Of a DNA stretch of 64,000 nucleotides, positions 49,371-61,010 are shown piece after piece. The stretch is taken from positions 273,134 through 337,133 of the forward strand of contig VZRN01005156.1 in assembly GCA_013397935.1 (NCBI GenBank), read 5' to 3'. Under the pieces are notes generated by a model. It had not been told where the DNA came from and searched no databases. It saw only the letters and a program-made list of their open reading frames with translations. This DNA is from Dasyornis broadbenti. Lineage: Eukaryota > Chordata > Aves > Passeriformes > Dasyornithidae. Numbering within the stretch: the stretch's first letter is position 1; each line of letters starts with the position of its first letter. The position numbers and the translations under genes are program-made.

Positions 49371-49745
49371 GTAGTTGAGATTTGCTTGTCCTCATCAGCC
49401 ACCCTGGTTCTGCCCAAGAAAGAGGTGCAGCAACACATGTATCCACTCATGTGTGCTATGAAAGTCAGAACAAACTGACTGTCAGCAAGCATTAAACATG
49501 AACATTACTAAAAACTCATAAACATGGAAGATATTTTAAGAGGGTCTGCTCTGTGTTCAGCTGGGGTTTACTATGGATAAATATATTGTATATATATATA
49601 AATATATTGCATATATTTATGAACTAATGCTGCAATACTCTGACAAAGTGCCTGCCATTTTGTGCCTGAGTGCTGTTAACATGGTTGTCCTTACTGTTTC
49701 TTAAGTAATACAAGCTTTTATTTCACTCTAGTTATCTCATTGCAG
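49371..49745 (+). other. PKHD1: Intron 13 (375 bp)
   Basis: Contains an AT-rich TA-repeat patch near 49580-49620; otherwise nothing recognised. Confidence 0.85.
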
Positions 49746-50624
49746 GTGTTCTTCAGCTCTTAAATATTCAATTTTTGAACTTCGGGCCTCCTCAGCTTTC
49801 TGCCATTGAATTCAGGAACGTATCCCAGGAGTCCTTGGTGGTGTCATCCAGCATCAGTGGCAGCTGTGGCGCCAGCATCAAAGCAGTAGAGAGCAGTGGG
49901 ATCTCGTTACACAATAACGTGGTGTTCAACACCACTGGACCTGGCATTGATTTGGAAGGGCAGAATCACTCTCTCATCAGGAATCTTGTTATCCTGAGCA
50001 GGCAGCCAGCAGGTTTATTGAACTGGGTTGCTGGCATCAAGGTGAACCTGGCCACTGGTGTCTCCCTTCGTGGCAATGCTGTGGCAGGATCCGAGAGGAT
50101 TGGCTTCCATATCGGGAGCCAAGAGTGTTCGCTAGCAGGAGAACATCGCAGTGGAAATGTGGCCCATTCGAATCTCCATGGCGTTCATTTGTACCAGGAA
50201 GATGGATTACAGACCTGCACCAGAATCACAGGTTTTCTGTCCTATAAGAATTATGACTATGGTGTCATGCTCCACCTTGGAGGCAGTGTTATCATGGAAA
50301 ACGTGGTGCTGGTGGACAACACCGTGGGACTCCTGGCAGTGGTGCGCTGTGTCTATGCTGAGCAATGCCACACGGGGAAAAAACTCATAGAACTTAAAAA
50401 CTCCGTCATTGTCGCAACAAGCTCGACTTTTGATTGCCTCAGAGACAGGATCAAGCCTCACTCAGCTGACACAACAGCCCAGGACCGACCCCCACGCTAC
50501 CCTCTAAGAGGCCGTGTTGGGATTTTATGGCCCACGTTTACCACCGTTCCCAGCCAAAGGCCAGAGCACCCGTGGCACAAAACTGGGCATTGTCCAAAAG
50601 CCCTGGGAATCATGAAGCTGAAAG
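49746..50624 (+). CDS. PKHD1: PKHD1 window exon 14 (879 bp), parallel beta-helix
   Basis: The largest exon. Acceptor gttatctcattgcag. Two bases complete glycine, then 292 codons follow and one base remains. It encodes successive parallel beta-helix rungs, seen as spaced N/G-rich strands: SISGSCGASIKAVESSGISL, NNVVFNTTGPGIDLEGQ, VSLRGNAVAGSERIGFHI, NVAHSNLHGVHLYQ and NVVLVDNTVGLLAVV. It also has the fibrocystin-like ATSSTFDCLRD, GRVGILWPTFTT and GIMKLKG. Sequons NVS, NTT and NHS occur. Such helices form an elongated, possibly carbohydrate-binding, surface; no catalytic activity is shown. The donor gttggt is non-standard at +3 and +4 but gives the only in-phase join to exon 15. Confidence 0.97.
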
Positions 50625-51972
50625 GTTGGTCTTCTGCCTCCACTGGCTAGACTGTTCTGTCACTGTTTTTCTTCACTAATTTCATTTTTCCAAGTGAAGT
50701 TGCAGCCTCCCGCAAATGGACATGGTGGAGAAATCAGAGCCTCAGTGAAATTGATAACAGAATTCTTCTACAACTTGATACAGTTTAATTTTTAAAAATA
50801 TTATTTGATACTTTTCACTTCCTGAATCTACTCCAGGATAATTGCTTCCCAGTGAAGCTGTGGCTGCCCTATCCTTGGAAGTGTTCAGGGCCAGGCTGGA
50901 TGGGGCTTGGAGCAACCTGGGATAGTGGAAAGTGTCCCTGCCCATGGCAGGGGCTGGATTGGAAATATCATTAAAGTCACTTCCAACACAAACCATTCTT
51001 GGATTCTATGATTCAGTGATGATTATGTCCCATGATAATGTAGAGATTCTACCTCAAACATACCTGCATTGTGTGTGACTTTTCCAATTGATTCATCTCT
51101 CTGATCCACAGTTACCTCTGTCTAAATAAAGATACCAGATCTGGGAAGTGAATATCACATTTTGTATAGAATTGTCACAGAACGTCATAACTGCAGATCA
51201 CAGAAGCAGTTATGACCTTTATTGGTATCAGGGGTTCCACAAGAAGGATAGAAGTCTGTTATGTATCCTGGATCTTTGTTTCAAATTAATTTTTCAGTCT
51301 CCAGAGCAATATTTGCATATAGGAGAAACTTAATAGCTGGTTACAGTGGTGGGGATCTAAATACTGCACTGCTTTTCATGTCTTTATTCCTCACTGCTAC
51401 TTACTTTTGCAAGAAAATTCATTATCCCCTTTTTACTGAATAAGATAAATAGAGAAAGACAAATAGACTTGCACAGTCTCACAAAAAAAAAAAAAAAAAT
51501 CATGGAAAAATATGGATTTTGGAGCTGCACAAGGGTTGAGTGCCAGAGCCAAGCATGTGTCATCACACCCAGCTCGTCTTATATTAATCTCTGGCAAGTG
51601 GATAAACCATCCATGGCAGGTTGTTATTAAACTAGTTCTTACTTATTCAAATGGAAATGTATTAAATACTCTTGCTTGTTTTTTTTTTTCTTTCTTTCTT
51701 TCTCAGTTACTATTTGCTTTGATTTCATTTCCTATGGGCATGACTTGGTTTGTGTCAACTTAGGATATAACTCGGCTACGAAGTATTCTCAAGCCTCATG
51801 AAAATCTATTAACAATTCTATTAGTCTGATGTAAAAATAATTTGTATGGATATATATGGGAGCAATTTAACATGGAAAGCATAATAGGGGGGAAAAAAAA
51901 GCTTTCCTATCTCTCGTTATGGCACTCTTTTAACCACTTTTCCTTACTTGATCTTCCCTTAATCCCTGGCAG
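50625..51972 (+). other. PKHD1: Intron 14 (1.35 kb)
   Basis: Contains a CR1 fragment at 50842-51015, an A run at 51483-51499 and a CT-rich tract near 51680-51705. No additional exon seen. Confidence 0.8.
50842..51015 (+). repeat. CR1 LINE 3' fragment
   Basis: Sense CR1: agtgaagctgtggctgccct, gatggggcttggagcaacct, then cttccaacacaaaccattct and gattctatgattc. Confidence 0.93.
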
Positions 51973-52135
51973 AAGTCACCTTTACTGGTTTTACAAAGAG
52001 CTGCTACAGTGAAGACAGGGATGTCTGTATCATGTCAAATGCTGATCATTTAGGCATCATGCCTCTCATCACAGCAGAGACATCAAGGATGTTACATGTC
52101 AGTGAGAACGACAAGTTCTACTTTCATCCAACAAG
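51973..52135 (+). CDS. PKHD1: PKHD1 window exon 15 (163 bp)
   Basis: Acceptor ttaatccctggcag and donor gtaaaa. Two bases complete glutamate, 53 codons follow and two bases remain. The peptide contains VTFTGFTKSCYSEDRDVC, SNADHLGIMPLITAET and ENDKFYFHPT, with two cysteines. It mirrors the position of exon 3 after the first beta-helix. The donor is weak at +5. Confidence 0.95.
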
Positions 52136-54092
52136 GTAAAATGCTTCATTCTGAACTATCTGTTTTCAATAATTTGTGCAAAAAAACCCCCAACCAAACA
52201 CCTACAACTTTGGAACTAACCTGTCCTTATCTCTGCTCTTGTACTGCTCCTGTCTGACAAAAATGAACAAGCTCAGACATCAAACAAACATGCACAGAAA
52301 AACTCAAATACAGAAAAAAAAAAAAGAAATGGAAAAACACCACCAAATTTAGTTTAAGGCAATCTTTTATAACTTAAGTTTCAAATCCCATCAAGGTGCA
52401 TCTCCAGACCAATCCTCTTGGATTTCTCCTTTTCCTGACATTTGTGTAGCAAAACAAGCCTCACATATCCCATTTCTTAAACCCCCATCTTGAGCATCTC
52501 TGACTTCTCAGCCTCAGGCTTCAGAAAATGTCAGGACCTCCAGGAAAAAACCCTGAGACAGGGAATGTCCTTTTGGTCGAGGAAGCGTGGCTTGATTTGT
52601 GCCTGCGAGATCACATCAGAAATGTTGATCAGTACCAGGCAGGCTGTGAGATGTCAAATGATTGCCAGAGCTGCTCCTGCCCAGGGAGAATATTGTCTGT
52701 GAGTGTTGAGGAGGGAGGGGAGAACTTCATCTGTAACCTTAAGTCACTGCTGGTTGCAGTGGTTTAAACATACCACATCCAATGGAAACCACATGCCTAT
52801 TTATTTATTGCAGTCACTGAACACAATGCAGAGGCTATGTCAGGAAAGCCTTGAAGTAGCAAAAAAAAATTCCAGCATGGACTCCACTTGCCAGTCAAAA
52901 ATAATTGGAGGTGTCCCACACTGCTATGTTTAGAGCCCCTGCAGCCTTCTGCCAGAATTTCTTATTTTATTCTATATTTTTCTTTTTGCTCTGGGCATTA
53001 GTTTGCGTGTAGATTTCTGAGCCCTGTCCAGCTTGTCAGCTCCCATTATGTTTCACTCTTGTATCCATCCCACAATATTCTGCTGGTAGTGAGCTGCTGA
53101 ATCCAGTGCAAGAACTGGTGGTTTCCAAACGTGAGGAATGCACATGGATCACTGAATGCTTCCTTGGGAGGCTGCTGAGCCTCTGAGGGTGATTCCATCT
53201 CCCAGTGCTCCTCATGCAATATCTGCATGTATTTATTTAATCCACCTTCGCAGCTGCTGAGCTCGATCCAGGCTGTGGCTGCGCTGTTGTGCTTCAGCAA
53301 CCGGAAGGGATACCCTGATGGAAATGTCCTGTCAAAGAGAAGATGAGCATTGCCTTGGAGCAAGAGAGGAAATAGAAACATCAGGGAATACAGCAAATCC
53401 ATGAAGCACTTTGCTTGTCCTGCTGGTAGACCTAACCAGCAGAAATGCTGGATCTGCTGAGACATGGTCAAGAACTGAACTGTCAGGATCAGAGGAGGTC
53501 TTTGTTCTCCTCCTCTTTTGAGCTGGATTGAAGGGGAATTGGCCTTTTTCTTCCTCTGCCCTTCTGCAAATCACTGCCTGCATCTGTTTGCCCCATTCAA
53601 GGTACCAGTATTCGGGTTTTCCCAGCCTGAGACCAAGAAATTCTAAATTTTCTTCAAGGTTTAATGTGATTCTATGTAGTGATCTGAAAATGTCTCCACG
53701 GACTTGGCTGGAGTACAAGTCTTTTCATCTTGTTGAATTCTGTCACGGAAGTGAGATGCTCAGTTGGCCACTTCCTTTAAGCAGTGATGAACCTTTAGTC
53801 AATCTGCAACTAAAAGCAATTCAGCTCACTACACTCACTACAATTTAGTGATCCAAGGCAAGTTATCTAAAGAGACACTGGCCTCCTTCTGTAATCAATA
53901 TAGACCCATCTTTAGGAAATGATTCATCTCAACTGTCCTGTATTTGTCTCAGGTGAGGTGAGTTCCCCTCAACAAACCTGTCCTGTTGCAGGTACCTTCC
54001 TCTGTTGCAGCCAGTCTTTAATGACCTACATAGAAATTTATAGGATTTTCTGGCTGTCCCAAGCCACTGACATTACCTTCCCTACCCATCAG
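52136..54092 (+). other. PKHD1: Intron 15 (2.0 kb)
   Basis: No CR1 copy recognised. Contains a minus-strand pair of overlapping open frames at 53046-53718, listed separately, and A runs near 52315 and 52862. Ends in a short acceptor, ccctacccatcag. Confidence 0.75.
53046..53718 (-). pseudogene. Possible frame-shifted retrocopy of an unidentified gene
   Basis: On the minus strand an open frame (53718 to 53332) with protein-like text such as FLGLRLGKPEYWYLEWGKQ overlaps a second frame (53471 to 53046). The second contains YPFRLLKHNSAATAWIELS and CAFLTFGNHQFLHWIQQL. One frameshift would join them into roughly 670 bases without a stop. About 75 bases past the last stop, minus-strand AATAAA and an A-rich stretch occur (52962-52990), as in a reverse-transcribed mRNA. 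I do not recognise the parent protein. Chance open frames remain possible. Confidence 0.3.
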
Positions 54093-54253
54093 TGTACAAA
54101 CCTCTGAAGACACCACGTTCCCCGAAAAGAGATGCAAAGGCTCGAGGAAAGCCCTTTTCAAGGATTTGGATGGAGGTGTCCTGGATCTGGAACCACCTGT
54201 CTCTGTTTTCCCAAAGTCCGAATTTGAATGGACACAGTTCTACTCAGAAGCTG
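54093..54253 (+). CDS. PKHD1: PKHD1 window exon 16 (161 bp), DLDGG motif
   Basis: Acceptor tacccatcag and donor gtaagt. One base completes serine, 53 codons follow and one base remains. The peptide includes TTFPEKRCKGSRKALF, KDLDGGVLDLEPPVS and FPKSEFEWTQFYSEAG. The DLDGG element parallels LEDLDGS in exon 4 and follows the second G8/beta-helix module. The next exon should begin with two bases completing glycine. It is not in the window, where intron 16 continues to the right edge. Confidence 0.95.
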
Positions 54254-54535
54254 GTAAGTGCCTGTGCTGATGGGAGTGTTTACGAAGTCATGCAGACAGT
54301 TGAGCCGTGAGACTTGAGTGACTTTCACTGAGGTCTGCAACTGAGGTTGAGATGATGGTTGTCCCAGTCTGTGTGATTCCTTTCCAGGATGGATGGAGTG
54401 AATTGTGTTGTAGAAGTCTGGAATGATTGAGTGTGCAGCTCTGTGTCCACCAGTGCCACTCTGCCTTCTTGCAGAATTGTTTCACCCGGCATCCTTAACC
54501 CCTTTAGGGTCTGATTCACCTGACTGGATGGTAGA

Positions 54536-54751
54536 ATGAAATTCTTCCCTGTGAGGGTGGTGAGGCCCTGGCACAGGCTGCTCCAAAAGCTGTGGCTGCC
54601 CCTGGATCCCTGGAAGAGTCCAAGGCCAGGTTGGATGGGGTTTGGAGCAACCTGGGATAGTGGAAGGTGTCCCTGCCCATGGCAGGGACTGAAACTGGAT
54701 GATTTTTAAGGTCCCTTCCAACCCAAAACCATTCTGTGATTTGATGATTCT
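54536..54751 (+). repeat. CR1 LINE 3' fragment
   Basis: Sense CR1: tgaggccctggcacaggctg, gatggggtttggagcaacct, then gtcccttccaacccaaaacc and a gatgattct tail. Confidence 0.93.
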
Positions 54752-57153
54752 ACCTGCCCCTTGCCAAGTCCTCGGAGAGCATTAAAGGACATGCGCCATG
54801 AAAACACCACATAACTACAAAACAATACCAATAATTGGCCCCACAAGGATTTTCATCCATATCCCACTGGGGAGATAATCAAGCTGAAAACCCACTCCAG
54901 AAGTTTGATGACCCCTTTCTGTTTAAAAAAGGCCCATTCTGCTCAGTAACCACTTTCTGAAGACTCCCACAGCTAGGCTCCATTCTCATCCTGATTAAAA
55001 CTCAGCTCTCTGATTCCAAATAAACTCTTTAATTACAATTAGCGTTCCCTGCGCCTGCTGCTGATGGTGGCCATTTTGCTGTAGAAATGCATCGTTTGTG
55101 ACTCTGGCAGTATGGGAGACTGATGGGCGGGTCTGTAATTAATCCTGTTTTCCTTCACACTCTAAAACTGATTAAACACAAGAAGACCTTAATCTTTAAA
55201 CAAAATGTGTAAGGTTTTTCCTCCTAGGATCCCACTCTAGCTGGCTGCTTACAGGGCTGATTAATGTGTTGTCTAGATGCAAACACTGATTTTTACTGTA
55301 CCTTTTCCACCCTAATTATGAATCACATCCAGGCACTAATGTTTTGACACTATTACCACTTAGCACCTGCATATTAATGAATATATTTGCATATAAACCC
55401 TGGATTTTTTTTCAGATTCCCACTGTTTTTAGCACATCCTAGCACACAGTCATAGGTGTGAGAGGAATCCCCACCATCTAAAGTGCACTGGGAGTGCAAC
55501 CTTCACTCCACACGGTTCATCTCCTTGTGTAGTGGAGACAACAGCATATGGTAAATGCTGCCTGTCTCTGAGACTATGACGAAATTGCTGTGTTTTCTTT
55601 TTGCTGCCCAAGTCTGGATGGGGATATTTTTCCCCTTCCCTTCACAAATGTGTGTTAAATTCCTCTGCATTTCTCATTCTGACCTGCGGTTCCTTTCGTC
55701 TCGAGGTTGACATTTAGAAAAGCACAGCTTGGTGATAAGGTGAATTTGTGGTCGTCTTCTTCCCTTCTCTCCCTCCTCTTTCTCCTTCTCCTTCCTGAAA
55801 GTTGTGGCACTGAGTATTTTTCACAGTGGAGTTCTGGCTCCCAGGATAGACAAACTGGAGAAAAAACTCAGCTTTCCTGCTCCCACTCTATGTTTGCATG
55901 GTTCTATGATACACAGAAATATTTATGTTCACTTTAAGCTTCCAGTTTGGCCAATCAGGTTGAAATTACTGTCCCTCACTCATTTCTAGATATTCTGATT
56001 GCTCCATGGGGAGCAAACCAAAACACTCAGTAGACTTCAGGGATGCAAAACCATGGAGATGTTTTATCAGAATAAGGAATATCACAGGGAAGAGGCTGTG
56101 AAAACCATAAATGGGGCACAGGGGATCATCCAGAATGATATTAATGCTCCTGAATTCACATGATGTCTTTTACAGAAGATGAAATAGGTTTAGAATTTAT
56201 GGAATTTATTATTTGTACACCCACTATTTTTTTTCCTTTTTTTTCTGCGAACTTTTACCCGCTGAGTTTTCTCTTTGCTCGTAGACCAAGCTTTTTATTG
56301 TGACTTTCTGAAGAAGCAGAATTGTTCACTTCAAAATCAAGTTTTAGTTTTCTGGATAAACCACAGAATTCAGAAAAAAAGAACAAAATAGGAAGGAACA
56401 GATCCAAGATTTTTGTTGCTATTATTATTTCTACTGCAAGAAAAAAGGAGTAACAACAAAAGTGGGTTTGAGTCCAACAAAGCATAATTACTTTTTAATA
56501 TGAGAGTCCTTTTTACTCTTTTTTTGTCTTTTAAATATAATGCTGCACAAGTTTAAAATTAAATGTTTTCCAACACCCTCCTCCCTAAATAATTTATGAG
56601 GAACTTTCAAAGTACCATTTTTGGAATTATCCAAAACAATTTAATGAGTTTAACATGAATTTGTAATTATTTTAATCTCTTTGAGCTGCCATTTTTGGAT
56701 GACAAGATGTTTTTCTCCTAAAACTCATGTCTAGAGCAAACCTCTTACAAAAGAGCTTGGGGCCAGGCCTGGAGCACTAAATGGTTCCATGATACAGGAA
56801 ATACCAGAATCATAAGCTGTATGGCAGAATTAGCTATAAACAGGAGTGTCTTTCTGAGGAGTTAAGGATACGTGAGCAGTTTGTGTATTCCACTGATTCC
56901 TATGTCCAGGTTAAAACCCCAGCTCCGTGGAGGGCAGCTGATACAACCATCCTTGTGTAGCTAAAGGATCAGCCGATCGCTGGCTTTCTGCAATATTCGT
57001 AGGGCTCTGTTATCACAGGCCCTCACATCTGCAATCTGTGATGACTCCCACAGACATTTGTTGTCTTCCCTTGGTGGAAATGTCGCTGAGGACCTGAAGC
57101 TGGTAGAAGATCCAGCTGTCCCCACCTCTGTTGTCTCCAGTGTCATCACAGGA

Positions 57154-57312
57154 CCATAGAATTTTAGAATGGTTTGGGTTGGAAGGGACCTTAAAGGTCA
57201 TCTTGTTCCAACTCCCTGGCATGGGCAGGGACACCTTCCACCATCCCACATTGCTGAAAGCCCTGTCCAACCTGGCCTTGGACGCTTCCAGGGATGGGGC
57301 AGCCACAAGGCC
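57154..57312 (-). repeat. CR1 LINE 3' fragment
   Basis: Reverse CR1: agaattttagaatggtttgg, gttggaagggaccttaaagg and ccagggatggggcagccaca. Confidence 0.93.
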
Positions 57313-57360
57313 CAATGATTGTTATCACTGTGAAAAACATTATTTGGTATATTGAGATGA

Positions 57361-57590
57361 AACCTTTCCTGGTGCAAGCAGTACCTGTTGCCCGTTATCT
57401 TCCTTATGTGTCTCCTTGTGAAGAGAGAGCCTCATCCTTGTAGCTTCCCTGGAAGTGCTGGAATATTGTGACAGGATCTCTCCTGAGCCTTGTCTCCTCC
57501 AGGGAGAACAGACTTAATCCTTCAACCTTTCCATACAGAAGAGGTTCCCCAGCCCTTTGATCATCTTTGTGTCCTTCAATCCTCTCTGAT
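57361..57590 (-). repeat. CR1 LINE upstream piece
   Basis: Reverse CR1-like text: gtgtctccttgtgaagagag, cttgtctcctccagggagaa and ccctttgatcatctttgtgt. It may be the 5' continuation of the neighbouring copy after a deletion, or a second insertion. Confidence 0.75.
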
Positions 57591-57789
57591 TCTGATTTAC
57601 TGGGGGATGATGAAGTTCTGGTCTATCTGATGTGTATTCATGCAACTTTTCCTTCCTGTTGAAAATACGTGCTCCTTGCATTTCCTGTGAATAATTGCAT
57701 TTATTTTCTACTTTACACTGGTCAAACCTGAAAACTCCTTTGGATACAGCAGAAGAATCAGTGAAATTTAGGTCTGTAATACCCCTGTG

Positions 57790-57905
57790 GGATGGACATT
57801 TATTTTGGCCATAGTTTTCCAGGAAGAGGAGAGAAGTGGTGACTTGCCCAAGGTCATTCACTGAGTTAAGAAATGTCCTTCTAGAACCCTGATAGGCAGA
57901 CTCTG
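57790..57905 (+). repeat. MIR-like SINE
   Basis: Contains the MIR core-like string gtgacttgcccaaggtcatt, preceded by a degraded atttattttggccatagttt block and followed by a degraded ggcagactctgaacct. This is the known MIR order. The copy is old and its edges are approximate. Confidence 0.6.
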
Positions 57906-58074
57906 AACCTAAAAACACCCCACCCTGTTAAGGGAGGTGGAACTTTATGGTTACATTAACTAGAATCAGCCCAAAGTGTATTTTACTATTTTACACAACA
58001 CTTTATTCTAAAAAAAATATTCCTGGACTATTTTTTTGGGACATTATTGAACATTTAAATTCTGGCTACAATTT

Positions 58075-58128
58075 TAAACAAACAAACAAACAAATTACAG
58101 TTCTGGGGGCTTTTTTTTTTTTTTTTCC
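58075..58128 (+). repeat. (AAAC)n followed by poly-T
   Basis: Five aaac units (aaacaaacaaacaaacaaat) and then an 18-base T run. Confidence 0.9.
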
Positions 58129-59337
58129 CAATTATTCTTAAAAAACCCTCAGAGAATCTTTTTTAATTGACTCAGCTTTAGTATGAATCTATTGGTGAGA
58201 GGGTCATTGTATTCAGGACAACTAAACTTTTTATCTGATGAGCAAATCATTGAGATTATGTTTTCCTGTGTTATTTTCAATCTCAACAAATCCAAAGCTG
58301 TGAAGCTGCTCAGTAGTCTCGCTTGCTCTCTTGAGGTAATCAGAACATTTTCTAAATCATAAAGAGGAAAGTATTTAATAGGTAAATGCTTGTCTGAAGC
58401 AAGTTATGCAGACATTTAACACCCAATTTTATCAAAAACTGTTGTCAAAAACTCTTTGAAATGTAACATTGAAGTTAAAAGTCATAAGTGAATATGCAGA
58501 AGTTTGCTGGTTTCATCAGAAGTAAGATAAAACGTCAGATCTAGGTATAAACAGTCCAAAATAACTGGGTTTATGGGTCAAAGATTTTTCTACAATTTTC
58601 TTTCTTCTGATAACTTTAATCATTGAATAAAAATCTCAAATAGCAGTTGGGGAAGTGTAGAATTTTGACACACAGGCTAGCAGCATAAGTTAAGGCTAAA
58701 GATGGGTGAAAATGTTGCACCATAAATATTTAATATTCCCAGGACTATGATTAGCCACACCAGCTATGCATAATCATATTCAGTAATTAAAGTGTTTGAG
58801 AAGAGAATGGAGGTTTGGTAGATCTGCAAGGAACGAAACATATGCAATATCAGCCTGAAACATTTATTGTTTTCCTCTGGAGCTTTTTTTTGCTGTTGCT
58901 GTTCACAAATAGAAATTTGGTTTTTATGCAATAAATGGCCCATGCAAAATGGGTTGGAAGTAGCAATGGAGAACATTAAAAGAGCTCTTACCAAGCTATT
59001 GTTTTATAAAAACCAAACCTAATATGATCAGAAAATGTTTGCAATTCTTAATTTTCCTGAAAACACATCTCTGCTAAAGATTTCAACAGACCTTAATTAA
59101 GTGGAGACTAAAGTAAGGAAAAAGTTGGGAGGATTTTTGTAATGCTCATGAGAGAACAAAGTTTGAAGTAGTCCAAAGGAAATTAAGTTATTTTTATATC
59201 TTTGATATCTGTGTGGTGGCTCATCATGGGTGAGATGGCTGAACACTGAATTAAATAATCAGCTCTGCTTAAGAGAGCAGCTCAGCAGAGTGAGGGACAT
59301 CTCCATGGGTAGAGAATCCACCAGCTGGGAAAGAAAA

Positions 59338-59602
59338 TAGAACAAGGAATGGTTTTAAACTGGCAGAGGAGAAGGTTTAGATTAGAGGTATCGAAAAAAT
59401 TCTTTCCAGTGAGGGGGTGAGGCCCTGGCACAGGTTGCCCAGAGAAGCTGTGGCTGCCCCATCCCTGGAAATGTCCAAGGCCAGGCTGGATGGGGCTTGG
59501 AGCAATGTGGGATGGTGGAAGGTGTCCCTGCCCATGGCGGGGCATGGGACAAGAGGAACATTTTGGTGCCTTCCAACACAAACCATTCTGTGATTCTGTG
59601 AT
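59338..59602 (+). repeat. CR1 LINE 3' fragment
   Basis: Sense CR1: tgaggccctggcacaggttg, aagctgtggctgccccatcc, then gccttccaacacaaaccatt and ctgtgattctgtga. The minus-strand frames here are antisense to it. Confidence 0.94.
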
Positions 59603-60754
59603 CTGGATGCCACCATGAGACTCCCTTAGGAGACAGTTCTGCCAAGGAAAACCACTCCTCTGCGTTATTTCTTTTGGTAGATCAAGGAGAAATTGAGCAG
59701 AGTTGGGGATCTAGCAACCAAGGTCAGCGTTGGGCCTCAGGTGGCCATACCAAATCTCCATTTTGAAATACTACAAATTGCTTTCCCTTACACTCACGTG
59801 CCTTTCAGACTGCAATAAATAGCTATTTTCCTTTCTCAGGGATGCTTTTTCCTTAATTCTGAAGCTAGGATGTGTCAGATGAATGGCATTGTTTATTTTC
59901 CATGTGATCAGCACGGAGCAATGTATATATACACACATACACTATTTATCTGCATATGTACAATGGTATAAACCTATCAAACCTTATCTTCTTGTTCCCA
60001 TGGAGGGTATCAAATTCTTTTCTCCTGATGAAGCCAAAAAAACCTTGGGCAAACCCAACCATTTGGCACATTTATTGCTATAAATGGAGTTTAGCTTTTT
60101 GTGCCACCCTTTCTACTTCTTTTCTAAATTCCTCAGGTTCTTTCACACAGTCATGCACTGATGTTCAGCTGCATAAAATGTAAAATATGTGTACATATCT
60201 ATTAGGAATGATTATCCAAATGAATTTTGGAAAAACTGATTATGAAGTCAGGTCCCTGACAATGGGAGATAACCTTGCCCCTTAGGATAGCAATCCTTTT
60301 TGAAGGCGTGCCAGCAAATAGTTTGTGCCTACACTTGCTATCAGAAATTCCTGGCTTCTCCTTTTAGCCTTAAACCCTGAGGATAAAAGAGCACCTTTGT
60401 CATTTTCCGAACTCAACTCCTATATTTAAGGAACTATTTTAAAAAAATTCACCATTTTTAGAGTTTGTGAAATCTCAGAGAGCCTGTTTGTTTCCCTGGG
60501 GCCTCAGTACCCCCAAAATACCGCAGCACCTTCATTTAGGATTCTAGGAATGGATTTGAAATCCACCTTGCTCCCTTTCTGTATATAAATGTTGTCTGCA
60601 AACCAAGCATAAGGTTTTTTATCATTGACATGATGAGGCTTCTGTTTCAGGGTAGTGGTTCTTAAATTGTGATTCATAAAGCATTGGTGGTCCATGAAGC
60701 CTGAAAAACCGATGAACACACCACTCATGGATTTATTTAGGAGCCTGGCAATTA

Positions 60755-61010
60755 AAGGTGAAAAACATTACCAGGTGTGTGGAAAAGAGGAGATTTGTAG
60801 AATGGCTGGAAAAGTTGAGTCTCTCAGTCTTGAGGAGAAGAGGTGGATAAGAGATTTAGGAATGACCTTCAAAAATGTGGAAGATTGCTATGTAGCAAGA
60901 GAAATAAATTGCTCCCAAAGTCTGTGCAATCAGAAATAATGGGCTGACATTTCATCAAGGTAATTTTAGGTGTTGGGAGGAAATGTTGGAATAAAGACAG
61001 AGAAACATGG
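60755..61010 (+). repeat. Possible older interspersed repeat
   Basis: Text such as ttgaggagaagaggtggata and ttaggtgttgggaggaaatg resembles degraded sense CR1 body. Assignment is weak. Confidence 0.3.

Larger units (their letters stand above)
236..54253 (+). other. PKHD1: PKHD1 (fibrocystin) gene, internal portion with 16 exons
   Basis: Sixteen exons on the + strand join in phase into one uninterrupted reading frame of 3,014 coding bases. Fibrocystin is a very large single-pass membrane protein of primary cilia in kidney and bile-duct epithelium; loss in humans causes autosomal recessive polycystic kidney disease. The fragment carries a G8 domain, parallel beta-helix repeats and two acidic DLDG motifs, which is the order known for the second half of the fibrocystin ectodomain. 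The paralogue PKHD1L1 shares this architecture. I prefer PKHD1 because the exon-by-exon peptides resemble what I remember of mammalian fibrocystin, for example TPRRYQL, RTCSGC, TDSRNKT and NLYGWM. Many N-glycosylation sequons fit an extracellular location. Most intron junctions in the 3' half are phase 1, as is common in modular extracellular proteins. Promoter, start codon, transmembrane segment and stop codon are all outside the window. Confidence 0.85.

Noticed and set aside
236..54253. Assignment to PKHD1L1 (fibrocystin-L) instead of PKHD1
   Set aside because: Same domain order, but exon-level peptides look closer to fibrocystin. Not fully excluded without a database search.
55693..55937. 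Possible extra exon with pyrimidine-rich upstream sequence
   Set aside because: Frame has no resemblance to the expected continuation after exon 16 and no phase-compatible acceptor and donor.
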